From contig CM039126.1 in the NCBI GenBank assembly GCA_022036555.1, forward strand, positions 31,519,925 through 31,583,924: a stretch of 64,000 nucleotides of DNA, read 5' to 3'. The stretch comes from Microstegium vimineum. Its lineage: Eukaryota > Streptophyta > Magnoliopsida > Poales > Poaceae. The notes under the pieces were generated by a model. That model ran no database searches, had not been told where the DNA came from, and saw nothing but the letters and a program-made list of their open reading frames with translations. The stretch's first letter is position 1. Every line of letters starts with the position of its first letter. The translations under genes were made by a program, and so were the position numbers. Of the stretch, positions 11,201 through 23,269 are shown one piece after another.

Positions 11201-11564
11201 TATGAAAGGAAAGTTAGCACCCAGATATATTGGTCCGTTCAAGATTCTCGAGAGACGTGGAGAAGTTGCTTATCGGTTAGAGTTACCGGAAAGTTTGTCA
11301 GGAGTTCACGATGTGTTTCACGTATCTCAGCTCAAGAAGTGTTTGCGAGCACCCGAAGAACAGTTACCGTTGGAAGAACTAACAGTTAGGGAAGATTTGA
11401 CCTATGAGGAATATCCGGTTAAGGTTTTGGAAATAGCTGAAAGAATTACAAGGAGTAAAGTCATCAAGATGTGTAAAGTGCAGTGGAATCGATATACAGA
11501 AGAAGAGGCCACTTGGGAAAGAGAGGAAGATCTAAGAAAAAACTACCCTCAACTCTTTAAGTAA
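8225..11564 (+). pseudogene. pol: chromovirus pol: protease, RT, RNase H, integrase, chromodomain-like tail; several breaks
   Basis: Domains in order. Protease 8280-8640, whose active site reads LFDSRAS where DSGA is expected. Reverse transcriptase about 8700-9360, with VFIDDIL as the catalytic motif. RNase H about 9640-10020 (IYCDAS, TDHKSL, ADALSRK). Integrase HHCC region about 10310-10445, then its catalytic core 10500-10870 (DMDFI, SDRGTQF, DGQTERTN). The C-terminal segment 11400-11564 resembles a chromodomain, placing the element among Tekay/Del chromoviruses. Breaks: frameshift about 8900, TAA and shift at 9358, paired shifts about 9735 and 9855, shift about 10440, TAG at 10866. The YxDD-type and integrase residues survive, so the lesions are scattered decay after insertion. 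This copy is not autonomous. Confidence 0.93.
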
Positions 11565-11596
11565 GTAAAATCTGGGAATCTCGGGGCGAGATTCTT

Positions 11597-11609
11597 TTAA
11601 GGGGGGTAG
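11597..11609 (+). promoter_or_regulatory. polypurine tract
   Basis: TTTAAGGGGGGTAGA lies immediately before the 3' LTR start at 11613. It is the expected plus-strand primer site for reverse transcription. Confidence 0.75.
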
Positions 11610-11612
11610 ATT

Positions 11613-14542
11613 TGTAACACCCTAAAATTAGAAATTAGAAATTAGAAATTAGGTTTTAATTTGCTTAAATTTGTTTTAATTCAAATGTTTTTGTGAAGCA
11701 TAGAATTAAAAACATAAAATTTAAAACTAATATCATGTTAGGGTTAACATGTTTGAGCATTGCATGCCTCTGCATTTTTCTTGTGATTGTTTGAAGTTGC
11801 AAAACCCTGGAAAATATTTCAAATCCATTTTTGAAATCAATTTTCAAAAATCAAATTTTAAAAGAAAAAGAAAAAGGGAAAACCTTACCTCTCTCTTTCT
11901 GGCCCAGCAAGCAAACCGGCCTGCTTCCCTCCCTTCCTTCTCTCTCCCTCCCGCAGTGGGCCGGCCCAGTTCGCCGTAGGCCCGCACCGCGCCATCCCCT
12001 CCTTCCTTATCCCACTAACAAAGCGGCCCCGCCCATCAGCTCCTCCTTCCTCCCTCGCGCTCGCGTCCGAGCCGGACTCTGTCCGCCGCGTTCGTCCCGC
12101 GTCCACGCACGCGTAACCGCCCCGGACACTCCCTCTGCCTCCCATATATAGCGCCGCCACCGCGCCACTCGTTTCCCCCATCGTCTCGCATCAGCAGTAG
12201 CAACGCCGCCGCGTTCTGCCGTCGTCCGAGCAGAGCGCCACCGCCGTTCTGCGCGACTCCGACCGCGGTGAGTCTCCCCGACACGCGCATCATCTCCGCG
12301 AAGCCCCCGAACACTCTATCTCCCTCCTCGCCCTCTCTTTTGTGCACTGGTAGCCCGCACCGCCGTGCACAGGGAAGCCGCCGCCGAGGTTCACCGTCGT
12401 CGGCGTTTTCCGTCCGCCCCCGAGCCCTGCAGTGGCCCTGGGTGGGTTCGCCGTGTTCTCCTCTTGCTCCCCGAGCCTTTTCCCGGCCAGATTGAGCACC
12501 CGAGCCTCTGATCATCTCGCGCCGCCATGTACGGAGGTCTCGCCGCCGCTGTGCTACGTCGCCGGCCACCCACGGCCAACCCCGAGCCTCGCCGTGGCCC
12601 GGGGCGAGTTCGCCGTGCTCTCCTCTCTCTCCCGATGCTTTCGGTTGGGAAAACCGAGCACCATAGCTCGGGATTGCCCATCGCCGGCGAGCTTCGGCCA
12701 TCGGGCATGGAGCCCCGCCATGCGCCGCCCTTCTCCGGCCACAGCGCCGCCTTCTCCCTCCCTTGATCTAATCTGAGCCCTCCATCTCAGATCCAGTGGC
12801 TCAGGATCAAAGATACCCTTCGGGTGGTAGCTTTGCTAAAGAGACCCTGAGTTTTCTGACCCTCAACCCGCGGTCCACAAAGCGTCTTTGACCTTTACGC
12901 TTTCCCTCTCTGGAAAATGTATTCTCTGTTAAATCTGATTTAATTCGAAAATAAAAGAAAAACCCTAATTACAGTTTTTCCACTGATATTCAAATGTCTA
13001 TATTTTCTTCGTTTTAAATCCAAATCGATCCGTTCAAGTTGCGTTAGATCCATAATTTTATGCTCTATCCAGTAGTACAGGTTTCATCTATGTTAATTAC
13101 TTTTGAAAATCAAAGTAAATTAATTTGTTAATGCTTTAATATTGCCCTCTTCAAAATCTTGTTTAATCTATAACTTCTTCGTTTTAGATCCGATTAGTGT
13201 GGTTCTCGTGTCTTTGTGATTGTAGTAAAGTATAGATCTGTTTTATAACCTTTTAAAAACCTCTTTATTGTTTATGGTGTAATGTTCTGATCATATCTTT
13301 ATTGCTTCGTGTATGATTGTTCGGATGATTGCGTGGTGATGTTGATCGAGTACAGCCGGTGAGATCTTCGGTGAGCAAGAGTTCTTTGCAGCAAATCAGG
13401 ATCACCAAGAGCTTTGGGATCAAGGCAAGTTTAACATGGGATCATCCTTGTTACCTATTCACCCTAATTCATCTAGTCATTATTGCATGTGTCTAATTTG
13501 ATTCCTATTAGATCTATACCATAGCTTTGTTATCCTTTACCTTGTCACCATGGGTTTATATGCATATGGGTAGCTCTGCTATGCTTTACAATAATGGATC
13601 TTGAGATGAATCTTGACTAATAATATATGCAACAATGAGATAAAACTGGCTTTTATGGCAACATGGAATAGGACCCCACTGTAGGGCAAAAGCTGGGATT
13701 TCAAATACAACCACGAGTGCTATATGACTCTGGCTTTAGTTAAGTATAAAGTTTGGACTAGCATGCTTGTGGTTCGTGAAAGGCACCTTTGCCGAGCTGG
13801 TTATGGGGTATAGCTTGTGTGGGGACCGCTGCGGGTGGTACCATTGGGGTGTCCCATATTCCCCTTTGCATTGGGTCCGTAGGGTCCGCTACATGTTAGA
13901 AAGAGCTTTTGAAAGACTTCATAGTGTTCTCTGCCCACTGACCTTGGCAGTGTTATGGGACTAGCTATCCCAGGCATATGGGTAACATGGCTTGTGGGTA
14001 AAGTGTATAACCTCTGCAGAGTGTAAACCTATCATGATAGCCCTGCTCACGGTTACGAGCGGCCTGGAAAACTCACAGTGTAGATGATCATGTTGTTTAA
14101 TGGTTGATGTTGTTTACTAATCTTATCATGTGGTTATTAATTGGGTTTTGCATAACTAAAGCTAAGTGTTGGTAAAACTTGACCAAGATAAAAGCAACCG
14201 CAGTACAGACAATGTCAGCCTTTTGTGCTTCATAACCCTATGGTACTCTTGCTGAGTACTTTAAGTGATCACTCTTGCTTTCTCAACCCCTTCAGATGGC
14301 TATGAAGACTACCGTGAGGAGTACTAGGCTAGTGGTCAACCAGTCGGCGTTCCCTGTGAAGTGGAGCTTCGTCGCAAGAGTTATCTTTATTTTCCGCTGT
14401 TTTGTTTAAGAATATTATTCGTTATGTAATAAGCACTCAGTGATGGTACTATTTAAAGATTTGTCGTCTTATGTGTGTGATTGATCTCTGGGCACACATG
14501 AGTTACTCATATTCAATTTTATCCTTAAAATTGGGTGTGACA
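11613..14542 (+). repeat. 3' LTR of chromovirus
   Basis: 2930 bp, beginning TGTAACACCC and ending GGGTGTGACA, closely matching the 5' LTR. It carries the same TATA box at 12145..12151. A short in-frame duplication of GAAATTAGAA near 11630 distinguishes it from the 5' copy. Confidence 0.95.
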
Positions 14543-14564
14543 TACACGTTTTAATAAAAAAAAC

Positions 14565-14687
14565 TATTCCATCCATTCTAAATTATAAGACATTTTAAAT
14601 ATTTTGGAAAGTCGGAGCACCTCAAGTTTAACTAAATTATAGAAAAAATTATAAAGATTTATGTATTATAATTTGGGATAGAGAGTA
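14565..14687. mobile_element. Stowaway-like MITE
   Basis: About 123 bp. The left end (TATTCCATCCATTCTAAAT) and the right end (ATTTGGGATAGAGAGTA) are inverted copies of each other, as in grass Stowaway (Tc1/Mariner) MITEs with TA target sites. No coding capacity. Confidence 0.65.
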
Positions 14688-14690
14688 TCC

Positions 14691-16720
14691 TTTTAGACTT
14701 CCTCAACTTTTAAACCATCTAATTTACCTCTCTATGCATTTTTGATAATCGTAGCCCTATGGCAACCATCCTACATAATGTCACAACAGATATAAATCAG
14801 TGATAAAAAAAACTTTATCAAAAAAATATAGAAATAACTTTTAATTATCCAAAAAGTTCTAGAATAAAATATCCATTTAAAATACTAAAATATAATTTAC
14901 TATTGAAAAATTCAAAGAAAATTTGTTTTAACTTAGAAAAATTTAAATGAGTTTTATATTTCTTATAAATCATGCTCTATTATTTGAGCTAGTTATCATA
15001 ATATAGAACTTAATTTTTAGGAAACACATGAAGTCTAGTGCCCCTGAGCGTGTCCTAACTTTTTGCTCGGTCGCAGAGCCAACCCTAGGGGGAGGGCAGA
15101 GTGTGCGATGACCGAGGGGCCATGCCAGGAAGGGGGCCCAGCCCAGTTATACAAACTCCATACTAGTAGATATGAAATAGCTGCCATTTCTTTTTTAAAA
15201 AAGCTAGCTGTTGTTTATTTTCGAAAAATAAATAGCTATCATTTCTAGGAGGCTAGAAATCGTTGGCCTCTTTCTCTCTCAGGAGACGAGGACCTATGTC
15301 GTAGCACCGGCTGCCGCACACCCACAATCAACGGACATCACTATCACAGACTGTCGCTTGTCTTTTGCTAGGGAGGAGTGATGCGGAGCCGTGGACTGTA
15401 GCTTATGGTCCTGGCGTCATATACGACTGCAGATCGAGAAGAGGATTATAGGGGATTAGACACATGAACAGTAAACTATGTATTACGATTCTACAAAGGG
15501 CCAGAATTTGAGTAATGCTCTCCGCTCTCTATTTAGGTTGACATGTTTCTCTTCTAATTTAGGTGTGAAAATTTTAGAATATTACCTAAGAAAGATTTGC
15601 TAGGGGTTGCAAAAAGAAAACAAAAAAGACAAAAAAATCAGTTTATTCGATCACTTGATGATTTTTCATCAAGAAATGCCTAAAGAAGTATCTTTTTATG
15701 AGAGCAATGGATCTGACAGAGCTCTATTCTTACTTAAGGTAATCATATTAGTTATAGAAGTGTAAATATATTGCTTTTTTAGTCTACAATTGTTTCTCGA
15801 TAATTATCAGACATGTTAAATTTAAAATATATTAGTGGATTTACTTTCTCCATACAATTAAAACTAGTGGCTATATATTATAATATACGGTCTAGATGGA
15901 CCGTGCGACGAGTTTTACCAATCATAGGACCGGCACTGCTCGGTCGTCGCATGTGCTTCCAGTGCATGTGTAGACGAACAGTGGTGTTGACGAACGAGAA
16001 GCAGTCATGTCCACTCTGATGTTGTTGGCCAAGTCGTAGATATCGGTTTAGGAGCCTACGAATCACATGCCAGTTGTTCATTGACGATCCAGTGAATTTG
16101 CACATTTCATCATTATGATGACATTTGGAGAAGATCTCGCTGCTACAAAATTAAACCACACAATAGATATTGTTAATGTGCAATCTAAACTTGAATTATA
16201 TTTTTCTTATTTAGAATTCTCCGTGAATGTTTGCAGTTTGTACGGAGGGTTTTGTGGTTATTCATGCTATGGTCTGCAAGAATTTGTCTTGGCCTGCATC
16301 CTCCATTTCATTTGAGACCATATAAGATTCAAATATTTCTTAGAAAGGAACAAAAACATTGACCATTACTTTTGAAAAAATATAATTAGTTTCATATTAT
16401 TTGAGTTAAAGAAAAATTTATATCAAATTTTAAGGTTATAACTCAGATTTTAGTAGTTTTAAAACGTATTTATTTCAAAAAATATTTAGATAATTTTATG
16501 AAAACACAATTCTACATATTTCTGATAAAATTTATTCGTCTCCCTAAAAGTCTAATGGCACGATGTTGGTTTAAACAGCTCAGAGAGGTAATCCAGATGG
16601 TTGCAAAAGTTAGGAGTCTAAAAATCTTAATTTTAAATTGAGGAGGTAATTCAGACGGTTTCAAAAGTAAGAGGGTCATAAAATCTGGTTTTCCGATAGA
16701 AGGGGATAAATTGTACTTAC
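14691..16720. mobile_element. degenerate element with long imperfect inverted ends (possibly Mutator-like)
   Basis: The left segment (about 14695-15000) and the right segment (about 16330-16720) are inverted, diverged copies. For example, the reverse complement of 14697..14745 (GAGGTAAATTAGATGGTT) resembles GAGGTAATCCAGATGGTT at about 16585, which itself recurs at about 16645. Between the arms are less AT-rich patches (15060-15440, 15890-16110) that might be captured host sequence, but I cannot identify them. Borders and target duplication are unclear, so class is uncertain. Confidence 0.35.
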
Positions 16721-17139
16721 GCAATAATTGACAAAGGTCAGATTGACTTTTTCTTATACATAGAATAAATCTGAATATAATTTTTGATCATATTTTATTA
16801 AACTAGCAAATATGCGGGTTAGAATAGGCAAGAAAAAATCTCACATGTTCATAGCCCAGGTCCCACGCATTCATATTGCTCCTTATTCTCACTGCCCTCA
16901 CAACCAGAAACAATGATGTGATATGTCCGAACATGATCAACCTTTTGTTGTAAATAAACCCTAAAAAATGTTTTAATATCCTATCCTGTAATATTAGAGC
17001 ACTCCAATAGTTTGGTAAATGACTTGTCATCCTTTAAAATTTAGCAAAACTAGCAAAATTCTTTCTCCAACAGTTTGCCAATTCAAGTTGTCATTTGCAT
17101 CTGGTTGCCAAACCTTAGAGCCGCGCGCGTATATTTGCG

Positions 17140-17760
17140 AGCGCGCATACGGCTTGCCATCGCGAGCCGGCGATTTTTTCCTCCCTTCCCGCGCGGGCGT
17201 GGATTTTTCCGCGTCTTCTTCCCGCGGACGAGATCAGGTCTCCGCCCGACGCAGCGATTTCTTCACCCGTCCACCGTCGGAGAAAGGAGCCCGCCTGCGT
17301 CTCGCAGAGCAGGTGGAGCCGTACCTCGAGTGGGGGCGGACGGCCCAAGGAAGATGCCTTACCGCCCTCGGCGCCACGAACTCCGGGAGGGTGCCGTGAC
17401 TGCCTCCGTACTCTGACATGGTGCGCTCGAGCGTGATGGAGCCCTCGCTGATGCCGCCAGCGGAGCATCGGGTGTTGGAGGGATCGTGGTAGAGCGGGTA
17501 GAGGGAGTGGGAGGCCGGCAGAATGTGCTCGTTGTCGAGGCTGTGGTTGCGCAACGTGGTGCGGCACGCGGACGCGGCGTCCCGTGTCAGCGGGCGGCAC
17601 GGCGTGGGGATGCGGCGTCCCGTGACAACGGCTGGCTGTAGGAGATCCAGCGGCGCTGCTGCGGCGGGACGCGCGCCACCTTCAGCGCCTCGTCGTGTCC
17701 GGCTCCATGGCGTGAGGGAATGGCCGGCGTGAGGGACTCCTCCTGTGGCGGCGGCGCCAT
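17140..17760 (-). pseudogene. captured 5' fragment of a type II inositol polyphosphate 5-phosphatase (FRA3-like) gene
   Basis: On the minus strand an ATG at 17760..17758 starts a GC-rich frame containing DEALKVARVPPQQRRWISYS. After a shift and stop the similarity resumes with RNHSLDNEHI, then GSITLERTMSEYGG and TLPEF. After another shift near 17385 it reads GRPPPLEV and ETQAGSFLR. This order (DEAL, VPP, SYS, HSLD, LPEF, GRPP.LE, ETQ.G.FLR) is the conserved N-terminal region before the WD40 repeats of plant FRA3-type inositol 5-phosphatases. The WD40 and phosphatase domains are absent. At least two frameshifts and a stop make it non-functional. It lies wholly inside the PIF/Harbinger-like element, so it is best read as transduplicated gene sequence. 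Family identity is from memory of the motif series, not a search. Confidence 0.68.
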
Positions 17761-17840
17761 AGGATCGCGGGTGTGAAGAAGGCTGCGCGGGGAATGCCCG
17801 TACCGGTCAACAGTGGGCCCTTCTTTTTTTTTATTTGGCA

Positions 17841-18273
17841 GAGCATCTCCAACAACTTGGAAAAATTGATTTGCTAAATCTTATGATTTGACAAGTTGCT
17901 AAATTATTTGGCAAGTACAAAAACCCCTCTCTCCAACAATTTGCTATTCCAACTTGCCAAACTTTTGAAAAAAAAAGAAAAGAAAAGGCGGGAGACTGAT
18001 CGGAAAAAAAGGAAAGCAGGAGACGCGGCATGCGCGGCGGGAGCGCGGGAGACGCGGCGTGCGCGCGCAGAAGAGGCCGGGATTCGGGAAAAATAGGCCC
18101 GCGGAGGATAACTAGTTGGATAGCAACTTGAGAAATATATGCGCGTGGAGGCCATGAATAACAACTTGGAAAAAATAGCAAGTTGGTTTGAGGAGTTGTT
18201 GGAGAGGGAATTTTGTGATTTTGCCAAATTTATAAGGATAACAAGTTGTTTTAAGGAGTTGTTGGAGATCCTC
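17841..18273. repeat. inner block with related inverted ends
   Basis: Begins GAGCATCTCCAACAACTT. Its right end inverted reads GAGGATCTCCAACAACTC, followed by TTA. It resembles a second Tourist-type MITE inside or fused to the larger element. A left TTA is not seen, so it may instead be a rearranged subterminal region. Confidence 0.5.
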
Positions 18274-18390
18274 TTAGAAATATAGAATTGTTGGAGAGAG
18301 CCTTTTTTAAACTTGCTATATTATTTTAGCAACTTGCTAAAATATAACATTTGGTAAGTCATTTTTATCAAACTGTTAAAGATGCCCTTA

Positions 18391-19340
18391 GACATTATGG
18401 GATTGGGAGTAGAAACTAAGGTACGAGATAAAAGACTATAATAACCCTACAAAGTAATCGTTACTTCTGTTGATATTTTTGAAATAGTACATTGATTGCT
18501 GATGCCTTCACACACCACCACCACTTTTGCATTAGATAAGTACTAGAACCAACCTTTTAGGTTTATCACATTCCATGCATCGGATTTTTTGAGCTCCAGA
18601 GGACAGTGATACGATAGATGGACTGACGAAGTAATATATGTACTAAGCTCAGACTATCGAGTAAGACTAAAACATTAGTTATCGTTAACGTTAGGTATTT
18701 TAGGGCAGAGGGAGTATGTCATGTTATAGACCTATTTCCCATTATAGACCTATTTAACTTGTTGCTTTGCTAACCAGTGTAGTAGAAAGTTTAAACTATA
18801 ATCTCCTAGGGACGAAAGGACATCCTTTCGTGGTCTCCTCCGATCCTTGCACTAATGCCACCATGGACATGAGTCCCTATCACATGTCAACATTCAGCCT
18901 TGATTCCTTGAACAAGTCCCATTTGAGGCCATTCTCCTAAACACTATGGTGGTGTGCAGTTAGTGCATAGTTGTGTAATATAAAATTAATAGAATGACTG
19001 ATTAAAAGGGCTAAGATGACTGTGCTCTTGTAGTAGCACTTCAACAAGCTCAACAATGAATGAAGTTCCAACCTTAAATGGGATAATAAGATGACCATGC
19101 TTGCACAGTAGCGCTTTAATGGGCTCAATAACCAATGAAGTTCTAAGCAAATAAACAACGATATGAGAGAACCATCACCTAGGTTGTGATATGGCTTCTC
19201 AAAGCTACAACCTTGGCTTCCCAAAGCTACAACCTTATGTTCAGAACTCTTTTGTTTTTTGTTACTTCATTCGATATGAAATCGTCAAGAAGATCATATG
19301 TTTGTTCGAGTGTAGTTGTGTGGCTTTAGAATTGTGCTTA
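18391..19340. other. noncoding stretch, no feature recognised
   Basis: Mixed AT-rich sequence without supported coding frames. A short AGGGCAGAGGGAGTA at about 18702 looks like one end of a Stowaway-type MITE, but the partner end is not visible. Confidence 0.4.
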
Positions 19341-19539
19341 CTGGCATCATCTACTATACATCTAGTATTTCTTGTTTCTCAGCTCAACCTAGCAACATTG
19401 GTACCTTGTCAGGTCAGTGCTAACATCCCTGATATTGACAATTTGTTGCATGTTCCTATTGCTTTTCTTGACCATTGTCTCCATCAACAAGCTAGAAAAC
19501 TAATTCCTATACTTCTTGTGAATTGGTCTCATAGGCCAT
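19341..19539 (+). pseudogene. Ty3/gypsy integrase C-terminal tail relic, part 1
   Basis: The plus-strand frame reads STIHLVFLVSQLNLATLVP and ends LLVNWSHRP. This resembles the region of gypsy polyproteins that follows the integrase core (H-VFHVSQLK, then the chromodomain-like tail). It is interrupted at 19539 by the Athila/Tat-like element. Removing that element and one GCCAT copy gives a continuous frame into part 2 at 27468. Confidence 0.65.
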
Positions 19540-20759
19540 TGTTGGTATTTCTTAACGCACACAGATAAATTCGCAAGCACACGGATACCGCTGTAGCTTT
19601 CACCCGGGAGTATTCCAAAAGGGTATCGATTTCCACGGGGAACGCGAAGTGTACTAGAGAAGAACTAAGAACATCCAAGGATAGATAAGATAACCAGGTA
19701 GAGAGATTTTAGAGTTTTCTAAGGGGTGTATCTAATCAAAGGTCCATGATACTCTAGTTACTTTGGAGCAACAGTACCTTCCCGACTCTCGACAAAGACT
19801 GGGAAAAAGGTAGTCGAGAGAGGATGCCAAAAGCTCTACGAGAACACCAACCCGAACGTGGTGGACTACAAAGGCCTTACAGAGCTGTCACCCCTGGGGC
19901 TACCACAACTATCCGTAGGATTGGGCGCAAACTCAGGTAAATTCTAGTCTAGACACCACGTCTACACTATCGCTTACTACTCTAATTCAACTTTTAAACT
20001 AGAGCACTCAATACGAGCGAAGATCTCGTAAATAGAATAAAGTAAGAACTGAAATAAGATACTTAGAAATAAATGAATGAAGAACCTGGAGATTGCTCTG
20101 AACCAGATGCTGCAAAAGTACAATGTTGAGGAAGATCCGACAGATCCGGCTCCTCCTAGCTCTCTCCTCCTCTCTCTCTCTCTCACCTCTAATTACAACT
20201 AGATGAACTAGAACTAGATCTAGACAACTAGAGGGACCTCTCTCCTTCTCTACATCTAATTGAAACTCTAGCTTTTGCTCTGGAGAAGAATAATGAGATA
20301 AGATGATCCTCAGGGGGGTCAGGGGCCTTGCTTATATAGCCTCCTCAAATGAACGTCGGCCGTCGGATCAAACCGACCTTAGGCGAAGGGTTTAGATTGA
20401 TTCTCAAAGGCGGTGGAGCATAACCGCGAACTTGAGCCTGATTGGCTGGAACAGCAGGGTGGGCGCCCTAGGGGTCAGGGCGGGCGCCCGGACTCCGGGC
20501 CCGTTTTGCCTCCCGTTCGTTCTGGTGTCTCTTGGAACCTTCTAGAGTATAGAAAATTGTGCGGTTGATAAATATCTCTATGTAAACATGACATGTGGGC
20601 CTTTCCTTGATATTTACTGATAACCCCCTGTAGAAACAGACATTCACCCAAACTTGTGGAATTCTGTTAGTATAAACCCTAATTCTAGCTATTGGTTTCA
20701 TTTCGATCCTTTTCCTTGTTTAGTTGACGGTTAAAATTGGTACTTAAGGACCGTCAACA
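19540..20759 (-). repeat. LTR (3' in element orientation)
   Basis: 1220 bp matching 26254..27462 with scattered substitutions. One length difference is near 20460-20500, where this copy has an extra GGGCGCC-type unit. Confidence 0.93.
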
Positions 20760-20760
20760 A

Positions 20761-20773
20761 CTCCCCCAAGCTT
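20761..20773 (-). promoter_or_regulatory. polypurine tract of Athila/Tat-like element
   Basis: On the minus strand AAGCTTGGGGGAG sits directly before the LTR. Similar AAGCTTGGGGGA tracts recur inside the element near 22125-22140 and 25330-25340. Confidence 0.7.
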
Positions 20774-22290
20774 ATCTTTTGCTCGTCCCTGAGCAAAGAT
20801 GAACTCAATGATGGATCAGGAGCTGCTATAATGCTTTCACGGCTTAAAGGTACACAAGCGTTCAAACAAGAATTCTCCTCTAGATTAGAGTAAACTATTC
20901 TGACTTTTAAACTTACCCATATTACCTTTAACCATGGGGCTTATAGCCATCACTTGGGTCTTGAGTAATTGAAAAGTAGAATGATCAAGCAATGTATATA
21001 TATTGTAAATTCAAACAATGGATCCAGAGAAACAGGTTATCCAATCAAATCAAGATGTGCATGTGTGTGGGATATATGGTGGATGTATGAGGGTGAATAT
21101 GTGGTGGATATATAATGGTGGATACAGGAGGGTGTATGGTGGAAACCTAATTCTAATATGCTCCATATATATATATACATCTCTCTTTTGGAACTTGGAA
21201 TTTTTGAGAGGACTTGGGCTTGCTTTTTTTAAGAGAGGCGGGCATCTAAGTACCCATTGTCTTGATAGGACACTTGTCCATGATTTACTCTCTTATATTT
21301 TTTTATTATTTTTTTCACTACCCCAAGTCTCTTTCTATAATAACACTTTTGAGAGATGATAACAAGGAAATCTTTGGAGCAATTACATTTGTGGTAATGA
21401 AATATATGGATAGGTGGAGAACTGAGATATTTTTGGTTACTTACTCCTAAGGCAGGAGTAGAGCATTTTTCTGGTGGATTTGAATGGCATATATGTGGAT
21501 GCGTACCTTCAGGATAGAAGTAGCATATATGAGTGGAGTGTATGTGATCTTGATTTTAAAAGCATGACAAGTCTCTAAGGGTCAACAAAGCTTGACAAAA
21601 CTCAATGCAATTACAAGCAGTAAATATGATAATGATTGTTTTCCTAATCTACCAGGCATGTATATATGGCTGTGGTAGGAATTCAAGCTCTCGTCATACA
21701 GAGACTTATCATGTAATATTTTTAATTTTCAAAAGATAAATTCTCCAGAACTCTAGTATTGCTAGGAACAAGATAAATAGCAGCTCATACTTTTTCATAT
21801 CATACCTATCAACTACCTAGACTTAGCTCAAGCATTCGCAACCCACAAGCTTCAGGTTCAGAGTAAATCTTACGTCAAAACAGTTATGTCTAAAACTCGG
21901 GAGAATTCAAGGTTGAAAACTAGGTACTTGAAAGGAATTACGGCAGAGCAACTATTCATCATTTCCATAGAGAGATAAACATTCATAGAACATTTGGGAG
22001 TCGAGAGAAGTCTTTTTGTTCTTTTTATCATATTTAGAGATTTTTTTAATTGCAAGCAAAGATAAGCAAGAAAATGCATGAATGTAAATGCTTGAATTAA
22101 ACACTTACCTTAGTGGGGGAGGGAGCCTCCCCCAAGCTTATCCTTTGCTCAATAATGTGATGGCTGATATGGATGTTGTTGCCACCACATCCTTTATCGC
22201 TGGATTTCTTCTTCTTCAAGTGCTTGGAGTTGTTCGGGTTTTTTTGCTGGACTATACCTGCTGTCACACCATGCTCAACGTGAAGCTCGC
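20774..22290. other. noncoding interior of Athila/Tat-like element
   Basis: No retroviral domain is recognised on either strand. This is where pol would be expected in an intact element, so it is presumably replaced or decayed sequence. Confidence 0.5.
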
Positions 22291-22741
22291 CTATGGCATT
22301 GGTGAGATTGTCCATTTGTTGCCTCCGCTCATGATGCTCCCTAACTCGTGTGGACGAGAAGGATGCTCGTGGTCCTTGCGGATGTGGTGGTCGAGGAGGC
22401 ATGCCACTGGAAGTGTGCATGGCATCGGAAGACGCATCGTCTTCCTCCTCGCCAACAACTCCTCAGGAAGGACCACCTTGCTCAAAATGAGCAAACCGTG
22501 GTTCCTCATGTGCTCTCCTGCTGGAACCTGCAACACCTCTTTGCTCACGTCCTTGATCTAAATCAAGAGTTAGTTGGCGGGTCCTATACAACCAACGTTT
22601 CTTATTTGGAAGAGGAACCTCAGTTGTATGGCCATGATAAATCATTTTGAGGCCATCTCTTGGACCTCTTTTGAGCATTTCATCATGTATAAGATATTCT
22701 TCAGAGTTCTTCATTTTATTATTAGCAACTTCTAAACACAC
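22291..22741 (-). pseudogene. possible gag-like remnant of Athila/Tat-like element
   Basis: Two overlapping minus-strand frames (22463..22741 and 22291..22548) are rich in charged residues with no clear domain. Position, strand and composition suit a decayed gag or linker. I cannot confirm it from motifs. Confidence 0.3.
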
Positions 22742-23269
22742 CTATTATTATTACCAAATAGGAAACTCTATTAAGGATAAAGTAGACAATGGAAATCCCA
22801 TAGATACAGTGAGCGTCTAAGTTGTAACTTTTATGATTCATAATTATTTAAGTGTGAACCTTCATGTGCTTATATTTATGGAAAGTAAATATGCTAGAGT
22901 GCAACAATGCAATGTAGAGGAAAATAAATATGCAGATAACATACCGAGTTTACCTTCCGGCTAAGGTTCGGAGATTTAGGTCCGTCGAACCGGACCTCTC
23001 TTCTAGTTCAAATGTCTTAAGGAGCATGGTCCACTCCTGATGAATACTTGGATGTTTGCTCTTCTTGTGTTGGTGTTTCCAATGAAGTCTCTTTCCTCTT
23101 CCACACTTCCTTAGGCTGAGGTTCTGCTTCTCTTTCCTCTGTAGCAGGTGATACATCCTCTGTTGGTGGTAAGACTTCTTTCTCAAGAGAACTCTTATCT
23201 TTATTATTGAATTGATCTTCATATCCAGATAGTTTGTCTGTCCATCCTTGGTAGCTTGTTTTCTTCTCT

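Larger units (their letters stand above)
2603..14542 (+). mobile_element. complete Ty3/gypsy chromovirus (Tekay/Del-like), coding region broken
   Basis: Two long LTRs (2603..5541 and 11613..14542) flank a 6.1-kb interior. The 5-bp TSD TACAC is perfect at 2598..2602 and 14543..14547. The order PBS, extra ORF, gag, protease, reverse transcriptase, RNase H, integrase, chromodomain-like tail, polypurine tract identifies a chromovirus. The 5' LTR now starts TA instead of the canonical TG kept in the 3' LTR. Several frameshifts and stops make gag-pol non-functional. The element sits just upstream of the 2033..2380 gene, pointing away from it. Confidence 0.95.
16997..18387. mobile_element. PIF/Harbinger-like (Tourist-type) element with captured gene fragment
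   Basis: Terminal inverted repeats: left GAGCACTCCAATAGTTTGGT, and the right end inverted reads GGGCATCTTTAACAGTTTGA. Both continue into AATGACTT and TTTAGCAA. TTA flanks both sides (16994..16996 and 18388..18390), the standard 3-bp target duplication for PIF/Harbinger. No transposase is present, so it is non-autonomous. The interior 17140-17760 is GC-rich exon-like DNA of host origin, and a second, related inverted-end block lies at 17841..18273. Confidence 0.72.

Noticed and set aside
19191..19340. N-terminal part of the plus-strand frame starting at 19191 as a host gene
   Set aside because: Only the part from 19341 resembles a gypsy tail; the earlier part has no similarity I recognise and no promoter context.
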